This document shows, one piece after another, positions 33,651-43,835 of a stretch of DNA of 64,000 bases. The notes under the pieces are model-generated. The model ran no database searches. It was not told the DNA's origin and saw only the letters and a list, made by a program, of their open reading frames with translations. Numbering within the stretch: position 1 is the stretch's first letter; every line of letters starts with the position of its first letter. The stretch is from NCBI GenBank assembly GCA_031216915.1, contig CM062296.1:61803084-61867083 (forward strand). The letters are read 5' to 3'. The position numbers and the translations under genes are program-made. Source of the DNA: Pictodentalium vernedei (taxonomy: Eukaryota > Mollusca > Scaphopoda > Dentaliida > Dentaliidae).

Positions 33651-35747
33651 TGTACAGACAACGCTCTTCTCCAGTTGTTCTTGAGAGCAGAGCGCACAGG
33701 CGACTGGGAACTTCACACATATTGTGTTCGCAATATGATTCCAGTATTTCAAAATACGCAAAAAGTTCTCATCTCTATTTGCAGCAGATGAATGAGCTAA
33801 CAGAAATAATGCAACAGGATGATTTGAAGTTGTTCACTGAGAAAGGTTACTTTACCATAAGGCGCTCAGATAAATTCTGGGACGGGATATATTCTGATCA
33901 GACCATAGAGCAGTGTTTAATGAGAATGTTCAAGCTCCCTGGTGGTCTCACACATGGCAGGGGAATAACCGATAGCACTGTTGCGAAATGGGTACATGGG
34001 CTACCTCTTTGCCTTCCGATATGTAATGCTCTCGAAAATTTTGTTCATGTTCACACTGGTCATGGCGAACAACATCGGGATCTCCGTCAAAGTTCACAAT
34101 TGACTGATGCCAATGATATCACCAAATTATTGAACTGGCTCAGAGTGCATTCCCCCTTTCAGAATAGAGATCCACTAAAAATTAGTCTCTATAGCGACCG
34201 GGCTTGTGGCCGACGAAACTGTGAACTGTGACCAAGTTCGCAAAATTGGTGATTGTTGCGTATCGAATGTTGTAAGCAAAACGTTCAACAGCATCAAACT
34301 ACGACGTGTTGACACTGTGAAGTCTTTCGCATCGATGGCAAATAGCATCAAAGTCCGTGGAAGTAAGGTAGTGATTGACCCCACAATTCTGTTCAACCGC
34401 ATCACATGTGTTATTCAGTCACAAGCAGAGATGGAAGAGTATCTCAAATATGAACTCGCCCCGAAACCACCAGCATTGTTTGATTCTGCTGGAATGAGGA
34501 AGACACAGAAAAGCACGCTCGGTAAGATCCTCAAAACATATGGTTCCGAGCAAACTAAAATCCCAGAACATTCTCTGTTTGTTGTAGATGGTGGATTTTT
34601 ATTGAGGGCAGTTGTATGGCCTAAACAGTCGTCATATAAGGACATATGTACATCATATTCCAATTATCTAGTGAGACATTTTGGGGCGAACGTCGTGGTT
34701 GTTTTTGATGGTTATGCTTGTACAATGTCGACAAAGGGCGTGGAACAAGCCCGTAGATCTAAAGACAGGTATTCCATTGATATCAATATCTCACCCGAGT
34801 TACCAGCCACCACACCCCAATCCGATTTCCTTGCAAATGCCAAGAACAAAACCCAACTGATCGATCTTCTAATGCAGGAGCTATCTGCTATCAATATTCA
34901 GTCCAAGCAGGCCGAGGCTGATGCTGATGTACTGATAGCCGAAACTGCACTTGACATCGCTCAAGATGACAACAATGTTGTCGTTGTGGGAACAGACACA
35001 GACTTGTTAGTCATTCTTACCTCTCGAGTTCAACCGGGATGTAATATTCACATGATGTATTCCATTACCCCAAACTTACTAGTTTCAGTTAGTGAAATAG
35101 CAACCAAAATGGGTGACCATAGAAGCAACCTCCTTGTAGCACATTCTATAAGTGGTTGTGACACTACTTCTGCACTCTTTCGAGTTGGTAAGAAGAAAGT
35201 ATTCAGTACAATTGTCTCCGATGTTACTAGCGACTCACAACAGTATGTCAACACAATTTTGGCGGATGACAGTACACCAAGTGCAGTAGCCGCTGCCGGG
35301 GAACAACTTCTCCTGATCTTATACGGGAGCAAAACTGTTTCCTCTCTCGACCAATATATATATGTCACTTACAAGCGTTATGTAGCAAAATCTAAACTGA
35401 ATAAACCCATCGACCTAGCCTCACCCCCACCAAGCAGCGATGCTGCACAACAACATGTCTACAGATGTTATCTCCAGGTCCAACAATGGCTGAGCACTTC
35501 GCTTCCACCGACGGACTGGGGGTGGTCGCTAGACAATGGACTTCTTGTACCGACTGCAGCCACAAAGCCATGTGCCGCCGATAACCTACTGAATCTGATC
35601 AGTTGTGGTTGCAAGAGTGCTTGTACAAAAAGGTGTGGGTGTAAGAAGGCAGGACTCTCTTGCTCAGGTTTGTGTAATTGCAGTTCGGATTCTTGTAACA
35701 ACCACAGAAACACTGTCCTGTCGGAAATTTCTGAGTTCGATGAATAA
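33651..35747 (+). pseudogene. XPG/FEN1-like (PIN) nuclease plus CXC-domain protein
   Basis: N-terminal part in frame 3 (33651-33752: LRAERTGDWELHTYCVRNMI), then frame 2 to 34231 (KYAKSSHLYLQQM, FTIRRSDKFWDGIYSDQTIEQ, GGLTHGRGI), then frame 3 to the stop at 35747. The first switch comes with a short deletion; the second fits one extra A in the A-run at 34177-34181. The last 513 codons hold a FEN1/XPG-type PIN domain: FVVDGG (~125), VFDGY (~166), EADAD (~237-241), GTDTD (~262-266) and SGCDTT (~316), supplying the acidic metal-binding residues. At ~467-498 a Tesmin/TSO1-like CXC motif has nine Cys in the spacing C-x-C-x4-C-x3-C-x-C-x6-C-x3-C-x-C-x4-C. Predicted role: DNA binding and cleavage for the transposon. 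The nuclease part looks intact. Confidence 0.85.
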
Positions 35748-35821
35748 TATGTATATAGGTCATGTCATTTCTGTATATAGCGTTGATAATAGTCAATGTA
35801 ACTTAATCTATGTTGATTGAT

Positions 35822-35883
35822 TTGTACATTCTGTAAATATTATTTATTGATTTTTGTACATTCTGTAAATATTATTTATTGAT
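35822..35883. repeat. 32-bp tandem duplication
   Basis: TTTGTACATTCTGTAAATAT with TATTTATTGAT is present twice in a row just after the transposon gene's stop codon. Confidence 0.85.
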
Positions 35884-36110
35884 CTAATGCTGCCAGACAC
35901 AGACGTGTCTGTTCGGTCCCAAGCCCCAAAATAGTTGAGTTCTCATGCTGACGAATTTTATGCCAAAAGGGGAACTCGGCCAGAAGCAGAGGGGGTCTTC
36001 CATAATGTCTATTTTGTAAGCAATGATAAAAGTCTTCAAATGGTGGTGGATTTTTTATCGTCTGTCCAACTAACATCCCGTTCTGTACTACGACCCTTAG
36101 GGCAAATCCG
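35884..36110. other. Transposon 3' region, coding status unclear
   Basis: Open on both strands for about 60 codons. The minus reading (PPFEDFYHCLQ, LLLAEFPFWHKIR) looks protein-like but I do not recognise it. It lies inside the transposon, between gene and right terminus. Confidence 0.3.
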
Positions 36111-36339
36111 TTAGGAAAATCGTCATTTTTTGCGTAAATCCGATACTTTTTTTGTGAATTTTCAATAATTTTTCGCAGAAATTGTCACAGAATGCACATT
36201 TTCCTCTAGGTAAATGTATATTAGACATTGTGTAGCTCGAAATACGCGTAAACAAAAAATACAGTTGGATCAATTCGAGGTTACAAAGTTCGTGCGATTT
36301 TTTTTGATTTTTTTCAAACGCGTTTTCGAAAAAAGGCTG

Positions 36340-36445
36340 TAGAAAATAAAGCTCAACTGGGATTTTAGGGGACTTTTGTCTAATCGTTCAGTGACATGTA
36401 CTCGACATTCCCTGAAAAAATCAGCTTTCTCCGATTTTTTTCCCT
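36340..36445. repeat. Right terminal inverted repeat of the DNA transposon
   Basis: Complement of the left terminus over 36413-36443. Subterminal complements of AGTTGAGCTTT (36348-36358) and AGTCCCC (36368-36376) keep the left-end order. Followed by the AGT target copy. Confidence 0.85.
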
Positions 36446-36531
36446 AGTGAAACCTAATGTTCTTGGGCTAATACTTGGATACAGTTTACATAAATTAAAA
36501 TATGGTAGCAATCAAAAAGGTGTATACTGCA

Positions 36532-36580
36532 TGGAAATGGCATAGCCGGAGAGGCTGTCTTCCTGCCATTCCCAAACATG
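36532..36580 (-). ncRNA. 3'-UTR hairpin of CR1-like LINE copy 1
   Basis: GGCATAGCCGGAGAGGCTGT followed by CTTCCTGCCATTCCC matches the copy at 20711-20755. Stem-loop potential lies in GGCATAGCC...GGCTGTC and GGAATGGCAGG/CCATTTCC. Inferred RT recognition structure. Confidence 0.55.
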
Positions 36581-36626
36581 ATATCCTGTCCTGACATCAA
36601 AGTCATTTAACTCTTTATCCTCGTTG

Positions 36627-37118
36627 TTCACAATTGGTAAAGCTCCTAAGAAGACTTTCTGTGAAGCTTTCCCCGTATTAGGATTAAAACCACTTACACA
36701 ATGCTCAAAGTAATCCGAAAAGATGAATAGTGACCCGGAAGGTCCTATGCTCAGGATAATTGTAGATTATCCCGAACACAAGACCCCCCAAATCACCATA
36801 CAAATCTTCCGATCTTCAGTAGTTGGGAGGATGAAATCACTTTACGCTGGGTCACAATCGAGACAGAATGGATTGTTCACAATTGGTAAAGCTCCCAGGT
36901 AGACTTCCAGTGAAGCTTTCCCCATGTTAGGATTAAAACCACTTACACAATGCTCAAAGTAATCCGAAAAGATGAATAGTGATTTAAAAGGTCCCATGCT
37001 CAGGATAATTGTAGATTATCCCGAACATAAGACCCTCCAAATCACCACACAAATCCTCGATCTTCAGTATTTGGGAGGATGAGATCACTTTATGCTGTGT
37101 CACAATCGGGACAGAATG
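36627..37118. repeat. Two direct 246-bp units at LINE 3' end
   Basis: GTTCACAATTGGTAAAGCTC begins at 36627 and 36873. The two units are about 90 percent alike by eye and end in GACAGAATGGATT. The second unit ends inside the last ORF2 codons (Cys-rich C terminus), so the duplication copies coding end plus 3' UTR. Confidence 0.9.
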
Positions 37119-38319
37119 GATTGGTGCAAGTAATGCCAGAAGAATATGCGTTTAAGAACGAATTGATTATTGTCTTTTTAAACAGAGGCCTGCTATATTG
37201 CCGAACTTCGGGATTTAAGTCATTCCAAATTTTTGGGAAAGTATGAATCGGGAGGTCAGCAGAGAAGCGAGTTCTTGGTTTGAGAGTGCGCACATTCCCT
37301 GTTTGTCTTGTCTCCATTCCAGAAGGGTTTGTGTATATTTCGAAGGTATTTTCAAATGACGTAGGAAGATTATTGTGGTACCAGTCATGCATGAAAAGAT
37401 ACACATGAAGCTTATACAAATCTTCGAACTTCAGTATTCCACAATTTTTAAATAAGGGTTCAGTGTGTGAGATATATTTTCGATTATTTATGATACGAAT
37501 AGCCTTTTTTTGAAGTGTAAAGATTCTACTGGTGGAAGACACATGGCCCCAGACAAGGATACCATACAACATATGGCTATGTATCAGTGAGAGATACAAT
37601 ATTTTCAGGGCTTTCAAGGGAAGGGTTCTTTTTGCCCTATTCAGGGCAAATATTACCCTGGCCATCTTTAGGCAAACTGTGGACGTATGGTGTTTGAATT
37701 TTAAATTTTCGTCCAGGTTGATCCCTAGGAATTTTACAGAGGTTTCCTCGTGACTATTAGTAACAAATGGAATGTCTAAGTCGTTCAGAGATACCTTTTT
37801 ATTGGCGGCATGATACGAATCGTTTTGCGAGTGTAACAACATACATTTTGTTTTACTGGCATTCAGACATAATCCATTTGCGGCACACCATTCACTGATT
37901 TTACCGAGTTCAGTATTGGTCTCGTCTAACAAAGAATCTAGATTCCCACTTGATGTATACGCTGTGGTATCGTCTGCTAAAGATAACACCTTAAGTAGTG
38001 TAGAGTGGCTGATGTCGTTAATGTATAATAAAAAAAGAAGCGGACCTAGAACTGAACCTTGTGGTACCCCAATGGTGACGCCCATTACTTCCGATGTCCT
38101 GTTCATGAAAGATACAAACTGACACCGTCTTGTTAGGTAATCTTCAAACCAGGTGTTAGCTAAACCTCTTATCCCGTAACATTCAAGTTTCTGTAAAAAA
38201 ATCGAATTTATGGTATCAAATGCTTTTGAAAAGTCAAGAAAAACTGAGAGTGTACAATCCTTTGAAGTTTTATCATTTGCTTCCGATACACTGTTTATTA
38301 ACTGCAGAATGGGATGCAC
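37090..38319 (-). pseudogene. LINE ORF2, reverse transcriptase half
   Basis: 409 codons reading MHPILQLINSVSE, CTLSVFLDFSKAFDTINSIFL (motif A), CQFVSFMNRTSE, GVPQGSVLGPLLFLLYINDI (motif B), LSLADDTTAYTS (motif C with the DD pair present), KTKCMLLHSQ, VKFLGINLDENLKFKHH (thumb) and the C-terminal tail HTFPKIWNDLNPEVR ... CTNPFCPDC. Upstream, frame +1 continues QFGFRKGHST, so the true protein is joined to the endonuclease half. It polymerises cDNA at the nicked target in active relatives. Only one frameshift and two stops separate this copy from an open frame, but as it stands it is broken. Confidence 0.9.
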
Positions 38320-38353
38320 AGTCGAATGACCCTTCCTGAATCCGAACTGTTAC

Positions 38354-40141
38354 TTATATATAAAAATTATGTTCGTCGAGGAAAGTGTATAATCGTGAGT
38401 ACATTACTTTTTCAAGTATTTTTGAAAATGTTGGAAGAATACTTATGGGGCGATAATTGGTAAAACGTTGGGGATCTCCAGATTTAAAGGCAGGAATGAT
38501 TTTGGCTATCTTCATTCTGTCTGGTACCCTACATACATTGAAAGACAGATTGATTATGTGTGACAGGGGGTGTGCTATCTCGTATACAATCTCCTTCAGC
38601 AGTTTGGTGGACATATCATTGATATCAGTACTTGATTTGCCTTTTAATTTATTAGCGCAAGTAATTATTTCATATTTATTAGCAGGTGTTATAAAAAATG
38701 AATTCCCGTTATTACTATTGCCGAGATATTCTGAAAAGTGACGTTGTGACGGGAGTACTTGAGCACTTATATTCATACCAATATTAGCAAAGAATGTGTT
38801 AAATCTGTCCGCAATTGTAGTAGGGTCGGATAATTCGATATCCCCGTCCAAGAAGGTGGGAGGAATTTGTCGGTGGTTATTTGACTTGTAAATGGCCTTT
38901 CGCAAGATGTCCCAAGTTTTTTTAATATTATGTTTGTTTTCAAGTAGAACTTGGTTATAATAGACTGCTTTGCATTTCCGCCTCAAGCGGTTATATTCCT
39001 GACAAAACGTTTTGTATTCTGATATGTTTTGGAAAGTAGGAAATTTTAGTTTTTTAACATACAATTTATTTTTAGTTTGGGACGATTGCAATAGGCCAGA
39101 GGTCATCCAAGGTTCTCGTTTTATATATTTCTTACGTGTGGGGGTTGATTTCAGGGGAAATGCTTGTTCAAATACTGCGTGGAATTTATCCAGGAACCGA
39201 TTGTATGCCGCATTAGGAGAAACGTCATTGGTAACATCAGAGAAATCACAACCCATTAAGAGTCTTTTAAACCGAATGACATTCTCAGTTTTCATGGATC
39301 GTCGATAATTGGGCGTTACAGGGGGGCGTTTATCTAATTCATCTACATAAAACGTTGCAAAATGATCGCTGACGTCAGTAATTATGATTCCAGATGTGAA
39401 CCTTTTAATATTATTGCTGAATATGTGATCAATTATGGTTGCGGAAAACTCCGTGACTCTGGTAGGTTTTGTTATAGCGGGCAGAAAACCAGCAGTAAAT
39501 AGCGAGTCAATAAAGGTATTCGTTTTGCTGTGGGTATTTACACTGAGCAGATCTATGTTAAAGTCACCCATGAGGTAGACTACAATGTTATCCCTGCTTA
39601 AAGAGTCTAGCAATTCAGTTAGTTTGACTAGGAACAGATCAAGGTCTGCCTTAGGAGCTTTGTTTGGTCTGTAAATAGTCCCTACAATACATTTCTTCTT
39701 GAGGGATAGTTCTATAAACAGAGATTCAAAGACATGTGGTATGAAGACTGAGAGATCATTTCGTATTTTATAGGGTATACTATCATTTATGAACATTCCT
39801 ACGCTTCCCCTCCCGTCATCGTCGTCAGGACGATTACGGGACACTAACGGGTGATAGCCCTCAAGCCGGTACTCAACACCAGATTTCACGTTAAATATTT
39901 CCGTCATTCCGATCACAGGAACTTGGGATTTTTCCGGTTAATATCAAACAAATTGCGAGAATAACAGGGCGCATTTATTTTCATGCAAATGAACATATTT
40001 TATTGGTAGACTGCCATCTCTTAACGGGAAACAAGTTATTTTCCCGAGAGAAGTGTGAAAACCTAAACCCGCGTCAAAATTCAAGCTCATCTTCATTTTC
40101 AGAACCTCTAGTATAATCACCACCACCGCCTCCAACATCAA
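38354..40141 (-). pseudogene. LINE ORF2, APE endonuclease half
   Basis: Reads IGMTEIFNVKSGVEYRLEGYH (the catalytic E motif), GSVGMFINDSIPY, FESLFIEL, CIVGTIYRPN, VVYLMGDFNIDLL (GDFN motif), IDHIFSNN, DVSDHFATFY (terminal SDH), then a linker REPWMTSGLLQSS and the pre-RT KLKGKSSTDINDMSTKLLKE and RFTNYRPISILPTFSKILEKV. All APE catalytic signatures are visible. Frame continues upstream to 40141 apart from TGA at 39944-39946 and TAA at 39938-39940. The 3' side ends at a stop (38354-38356) caused by a small indel. Confidence 0.9.
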
Positions 40142-40223
40142 CTTCCTCTAAAATGCCATCACCAGACTCCTCTGCTTGAATCAGAGAAGTCTGGTGACTG
40201 TCATGAAAAGGAAGTTGAGGTTG
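40137..40223. repeat. Inverted repeat with 7-base loop
   Basis: TCAACTTCCTCTAAAATGCC...CAGACTCCTCTG (40137-40174) folds on CAGAGAAGTCTGGTGACTGT...GGAAGTTGAGGTTGA (40181-40223) with a few bulges. It lies between the LINE 5' side and the hAT-like element. Confidence 0.7.
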
Positions 40224-40228
40224 AAGGT

Positions 40229-40810
40229 AGGGTTGCACGGTATATGGATAAACCGATATATACCGGTATTCAAACCAATATCGATCGAATACCGGTGTAA
40301 TTACAAAAATATCGGTTTATCGTCATTATTTATTTACCCACAATTTAATTTTCAAGATGTCTTTAGTTTTTTAACTGTAGACCCGAATGAATAATATTAT
40401 CCCTTTATCCAAGGAATCGCCTGCCTGTGCCCTCGTAATATACAAATTCAGCAGTTGAAAAACTAGTTTTAAAAAATTTAAAAAAATTCAACAAAACTAT
40501 ATCATGTGACCCCTCATTGGAACGAGCTCGTTGAGCTCGTTCCAATGAAAGGTCACATGATATAGTTTTGTTGAAATCTTTGGGGAAAATCTGATAAACT
40601 AATTTTGAAAATAATAAATTTTAATATTGTCTGCGTTGGATAAAGAATTTTCGAACCGCATCATCAAGGCATGCTAATTCGTTCCGACTGTGATGCCTCG
40701 AGTGTCGATTGTGGTACTTGTGTTCATATATCTGAACAGTTTTCGATATACAGGTATACCGCGGTATTTTTTTTTTTGAACACCAAAACCGGTATTCAGT
40801 TTTGATGAAA
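40229..40810. mobile_element. hAT-like element, left end only, with nested foldback
   Basis: TAGGGTTGCACGGTATATGG followed by GATATATACCGGTATT repeats resembles hAT tips. Near the right side the same vocabulary recurs (CGATATACAGG, GGTATACCGCGG, AACCGGTATTC), but no clean complementary tip is seen. A family D foldback is nested inside (40399-40654). Confidence 0.5.
40399..40654. mobile_element. TTAA-type palindromic MITE family D, copy 1
   Basis: Degenerate tips (CCCTTTATCCAAGG on the left, GCGTTGGATAAAG on the right). Near-perfect arms AACAAAACTATATCATGTGA...CATTGGAACGAGCTC and complement meet at about 40530. Matches copies at 47991, 49980 and 51274. Confidence 0.8.
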
Positions 40811-42470
40811 AAGGTTCTTTAAGAATCGGGATTGTAAAACGTTCAGGCGTGGAGGGGCAAACTCTTATAGAGTTGAATTGAGAAAGTTTTTCAATTCATT
40901 TCCCGGGTATCGAGACCGGCTTTCGGAACGGCGAACCCTAGAATTCTCGTTCCCTGGGCTAACCCCTCTTTTTTAATTGCATTGCTTTTGGGTGCTTAGA
41001 ATGTGTATTCCGCCAAACGAAAGAAAACCACAGTTTGAAATTATGTCAAAACAAGCACATGGCTCTTGACATGACATCTAGATTCAACTGTCCTGTGCAG
41101 TTATCTCGCACAGGAGCGTGGCGAAGATGGCCGTTTGGAAGAAAAGTATTTTTCCTGACTGTGGTGACTCAAATCCTGACACAATATAAGTTATGGGGCT
41201 TTCAGTGGGCGGATATGATGTGATATAAGGCGAAGTGAGATCAATATTGGGCGGGGCCGAAGGCCGAGCCTAATATTGATCTTGCTGAGGGAATTTCCAG
41301 GTTTTACGTCATGTGAAGGTCACGCTAGTAGCAGGCGCTGAAACAAGGGAGTTTTTTCTCAATAAACAGGAATTTATATTAACAATTCACAACTTTAATT
41401 CGGTGTTAAGTACTGGAAAAATTAAACAACTGGAGCAAATGGATTAACAATTCTTTCAAGAAGGTAAGTGGGAACAGTTTCATTCATTATTCGCCTCAGA
41501 CAGTGCCAGTTGCTTCTATACATGTCGTTTTGGTGGTTTATGTATTGTATGTATTTACATTTGTTTATTAAAATTTCTCAAAGACTGGAAGAAACGTATT
41601 ATAGTTCTACGTTGCTCAACAGACACACGGGCGAAATTATTTGTTGTTCGTTGAACACGCGAAAAACATCATCGAAGCGAGCGTTGGATGTCAAAAACAA
41701 AATGTCGGAACTGACCGTATATAAGCTCTATATACGGTCAGCTCGATGATACACAGAGTCATATACGGTCACTAGATACTGAAGCTGATTGGTCAATAAC
41801 CATTACTGGCATAATAAATAGTATTCAAGCTACACCACGCTCAATGATGGTATGTCTTGATAATGTAGTTTGAATGCTGGTTATTTGACATTATAGTTAA
41901 AATAAAACTCCAGAATCGTTTGAAATGCACGCGGATAAATCAAAACATGTACTAGGCATGACCAAATTAGTTATGCTTGGCCTTCAACAGCCCGACTCAA
42001 GTATCACAGGCCTCCATTCGTATGACAGACGGAGTGTGTGACAAAAGTCCAAGTATCCAAGTGTCTCGTAAGAAAGTATATGATTACCAGAAAGAGCGAA
42101 TTGACAGTTGCGACTCCAAATTAGAACATAAAATGTCCAACCTGGAAAAAAATTGTGTTACACCCCGAGCTCCATTAGTAATGCCCCTGATAACACTCCA
42201 TATTTTCATTGGTACTTCACTTGTTGAATGATATTATTCCCAGTTTAGTGTGCGTTCTCGAGATTATTTACGGAGTTTAGCAAGGCAGTAAAACTCCGTA
42301 ATCCGTGGTGTCTTTCATCCAGAAGCGGCAGACGGTCCGTTTTTGAAAACACAATATATTAACAGCCCGACACCCTCTACCGATCATAGTAATAATGGAA
42401 ATAACATGCTTATATCGGGCGTCGCGATTTATTAAGTAGAGAAAAAACAGCGATTTGATGTTGGATATAC

Positions 42471-42472
<2 letters not shown>
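40811..42472. other. No gene seen; two hairpins
   Basis: Hairpin GATCAATATTGGGC...GCCTAATATTGATC at about 41250-41282, with a GGGCCGAAGGCC loop region. Hairpin GACCGTATATAAGCTCTATATACGGTC at about 41714-41740, with a third GTATATGA-like copy after it. The open frames here (41468-41749 and 41977-42231) match nothing that I know. Confidence 0.4.

Positions 42473-42542
<70 letters not shown>
42473..42542. repeat. (GA)n microsatellite
   Basis: About 66 bases of perfect GA repeat. Confidence 0.95.
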
Positions 42543-42544
<2 letters not shown>

Positions 42545-42643
42545 GAGCTCCCCAGTCGAGCGCCATTGAATAACAAGGGGTCACGTCAGTAAAAGTTTTT
42601 TCAGTTTGACTATCGCACGCTTAATAGTTGTATAGTTACAGTA

Positions 42644-42878
42644 CAGTCTACGAGGATTGGTCGTAATCCACACGTGGCCAGTTATGTCCACGCATGTGTT
42701 TACCAGATAGTAAAAAGCATCATCAGCAACATTTTAATTAATGAAGCACCGGGTTGTACCCGGTGCTTCATTAATTAAATTGTTGATGATTATTCCTGTA
42801 ATTAGTGTTTGGAATCTAATATTATTGCATCTTTGAAATATTGTCCACGCGTGGAAAGTGACCAGTCCACAGCGACTG
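42644..42878. mobile_element. MITE family G, copy 1 (TA target site)
   Basis: 235 bp with TA at 42642-42643 and 42879-42880. Ends CAGTC..., with GGATTGGTC...TCCACACGTGG on the left mirrored by CCACGCGTGGA...GACCAGTCC on the right. The centre is a palindrome AATTAATGAAGCACCGGGTT / complement (42737-42779). A reverse-oriented copy is at 49672. Confidence 0.85.
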
Positions 42879-43283
42879 TATTGTATATAGTTAACAGCTG
42901 CATGTAACTTTCAGATAGCGTACATCTGTTGATATATCCAACAACAAAAAGTGTGTCGTTGAGGCTGGATAGGCGAGAGAAAGCACCCCGTCTCGGGCCT
43001 AACGGGCCTCGAATGGGGAAGTTCGCCTCCACTGTATATAAACGAAAGTGAACGGAAGAACTCGGTAAACTTTTTTGAGGCGGAGAAGGATTTTCTGAAA
43101 TATCTGGTTTGTATATTTTCGCTTCATAGTTTGTCAACGTTGTTAGATCGCATGTGTCATCACATTATCCTGACTCAGCATACACTAATGTCTCATTCCT
43201 ACCCAACTTTTTCGGAAAATGTTTATTTCTTTATTTTAAATTCTCATGGTAAATCGCTCCAGAAGCGACATAAGTCGCTTCTA

Positions 43284-43835
43284 GAATGGGTAAAGCTGAA
43301 GAATAGGAGACTTTTCTTTTTATGTAAAAACAACGCATTTTTCTCGACTTTTTTCTACATTTTCCTATTACTAGTCATGTTTTCGATAAAGTGACCGAAA
43401 TATATTCACTTTTGACTGAGATTAGAGATAATTTAAACCCTTTTAATGTTACGGTGCCAGAGATTCTTCTGCATTCTCGCCATTTTGAAGTGCGCGTTTA
43501 CATAAATTTCGTTTTCTCTTTGACTGGCGATTGTAGGTCTAGGGTCAGTGTAGTGTCGGGAAGAGAACAAGCAAACGTACCAAAACAACCAATACAGAGA
43601 GCAGACGCCGAAAAACACACACAAAAAAAAACAGAGGAAAGATGAATGTGAATGTCACAAATCGCACATGTAAAAACAATTGTTGAGCAGTTATAATTGC
43701 CAGTAAAAGTGAATATCTTTCGGTCATTTTATCGAAAACATGACGAGTAATAGGAAAATACAGAAACAAGGTGAGAAAAATGAGTTGTTTTTACGTAAAT
43801 GGAAAAGTCCCCTATTCTTCAGCTTTACCCTAAAA
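43284..43835. mobile_element. Long-TIR foldback element, ~140-bp arms
   Basis: The left arm begins AATGGGTAAAGCTGAAGAAT (43284) and runs through AAAACAACGCATTTTTCTCG and CCTATTACTAGTCATGTTTT to GAATATATTCACTTTT; the right arm (43695-43833) is its complement, ending CTATTCTTCAGCTTTACCCT. The middle is about 270 bp, with no clear gene. Foldback type; no transposase. Confidence 0.85.

Larger units (their letters stand above)
32979..36445 (+). mobile_element. 3.47-kb DNA transposon with XPG/PIN-CXC gene
   Basis: The left terminus GGAAAAAAATCGGAGAAAGC (32981-33000, continuing TGATTTTTT) is repeated inverted at the right (36413-36443), identical over about 29 bp; the outermost two bases are AA and AG. 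Farther in, AGTCCCC and AGTTGAGCTTT are also shared in the same order by both ends. AGT flanks both sides (32976-32978 and 36446-36448), a probable 3-bp target duplication. The element lies in the 3' UTR of a minus-strand LINE whose tail continues on the other side. It encloses one gene (33651-35747), broken by two frameshifts. Similar to what I recall of Academ transposons that encode an XPG nuclease, but not proven. Confidence 0.85.
36449..40141 (-). mobile_element. CR1-like LINE copy 1, nearly complete ORF2
   Basis: The minus strand carries, in order, APE endonuclease, reverse transcriptase, 3' UTR with conserved hairpin, and (after the inserted DNA transposon) the tail at 32975-32903. The N-terminal half starts in frame near 40141. 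Breaks found: stop codons at 39944-39946 and 39938-39940, and one frameshift with a stop at about 38320-38354. Otherwise the motifs are intact, making it the youngest LINE in the window. Upstream of about 40010 I cannot tell element from flank. Confidence 0.85.

Noticed and set aside
35884-36076. Second gene in the DNA transposon (minus frame LLLAEFPFWHKIR)
   Set aside because: Short, open on both strands, and no family recognised. Kept only as an unclear region.
41977-42231. 84-codon frame with charged composition
   Set aside because: No motif, and starts at a non-ATG codon; insufficient support.
42277-42576. 99-codon minus-strand frame rich in Ser-Leu
   Set aside because: Produced by the (GA)n microsatellite; no other protein character.
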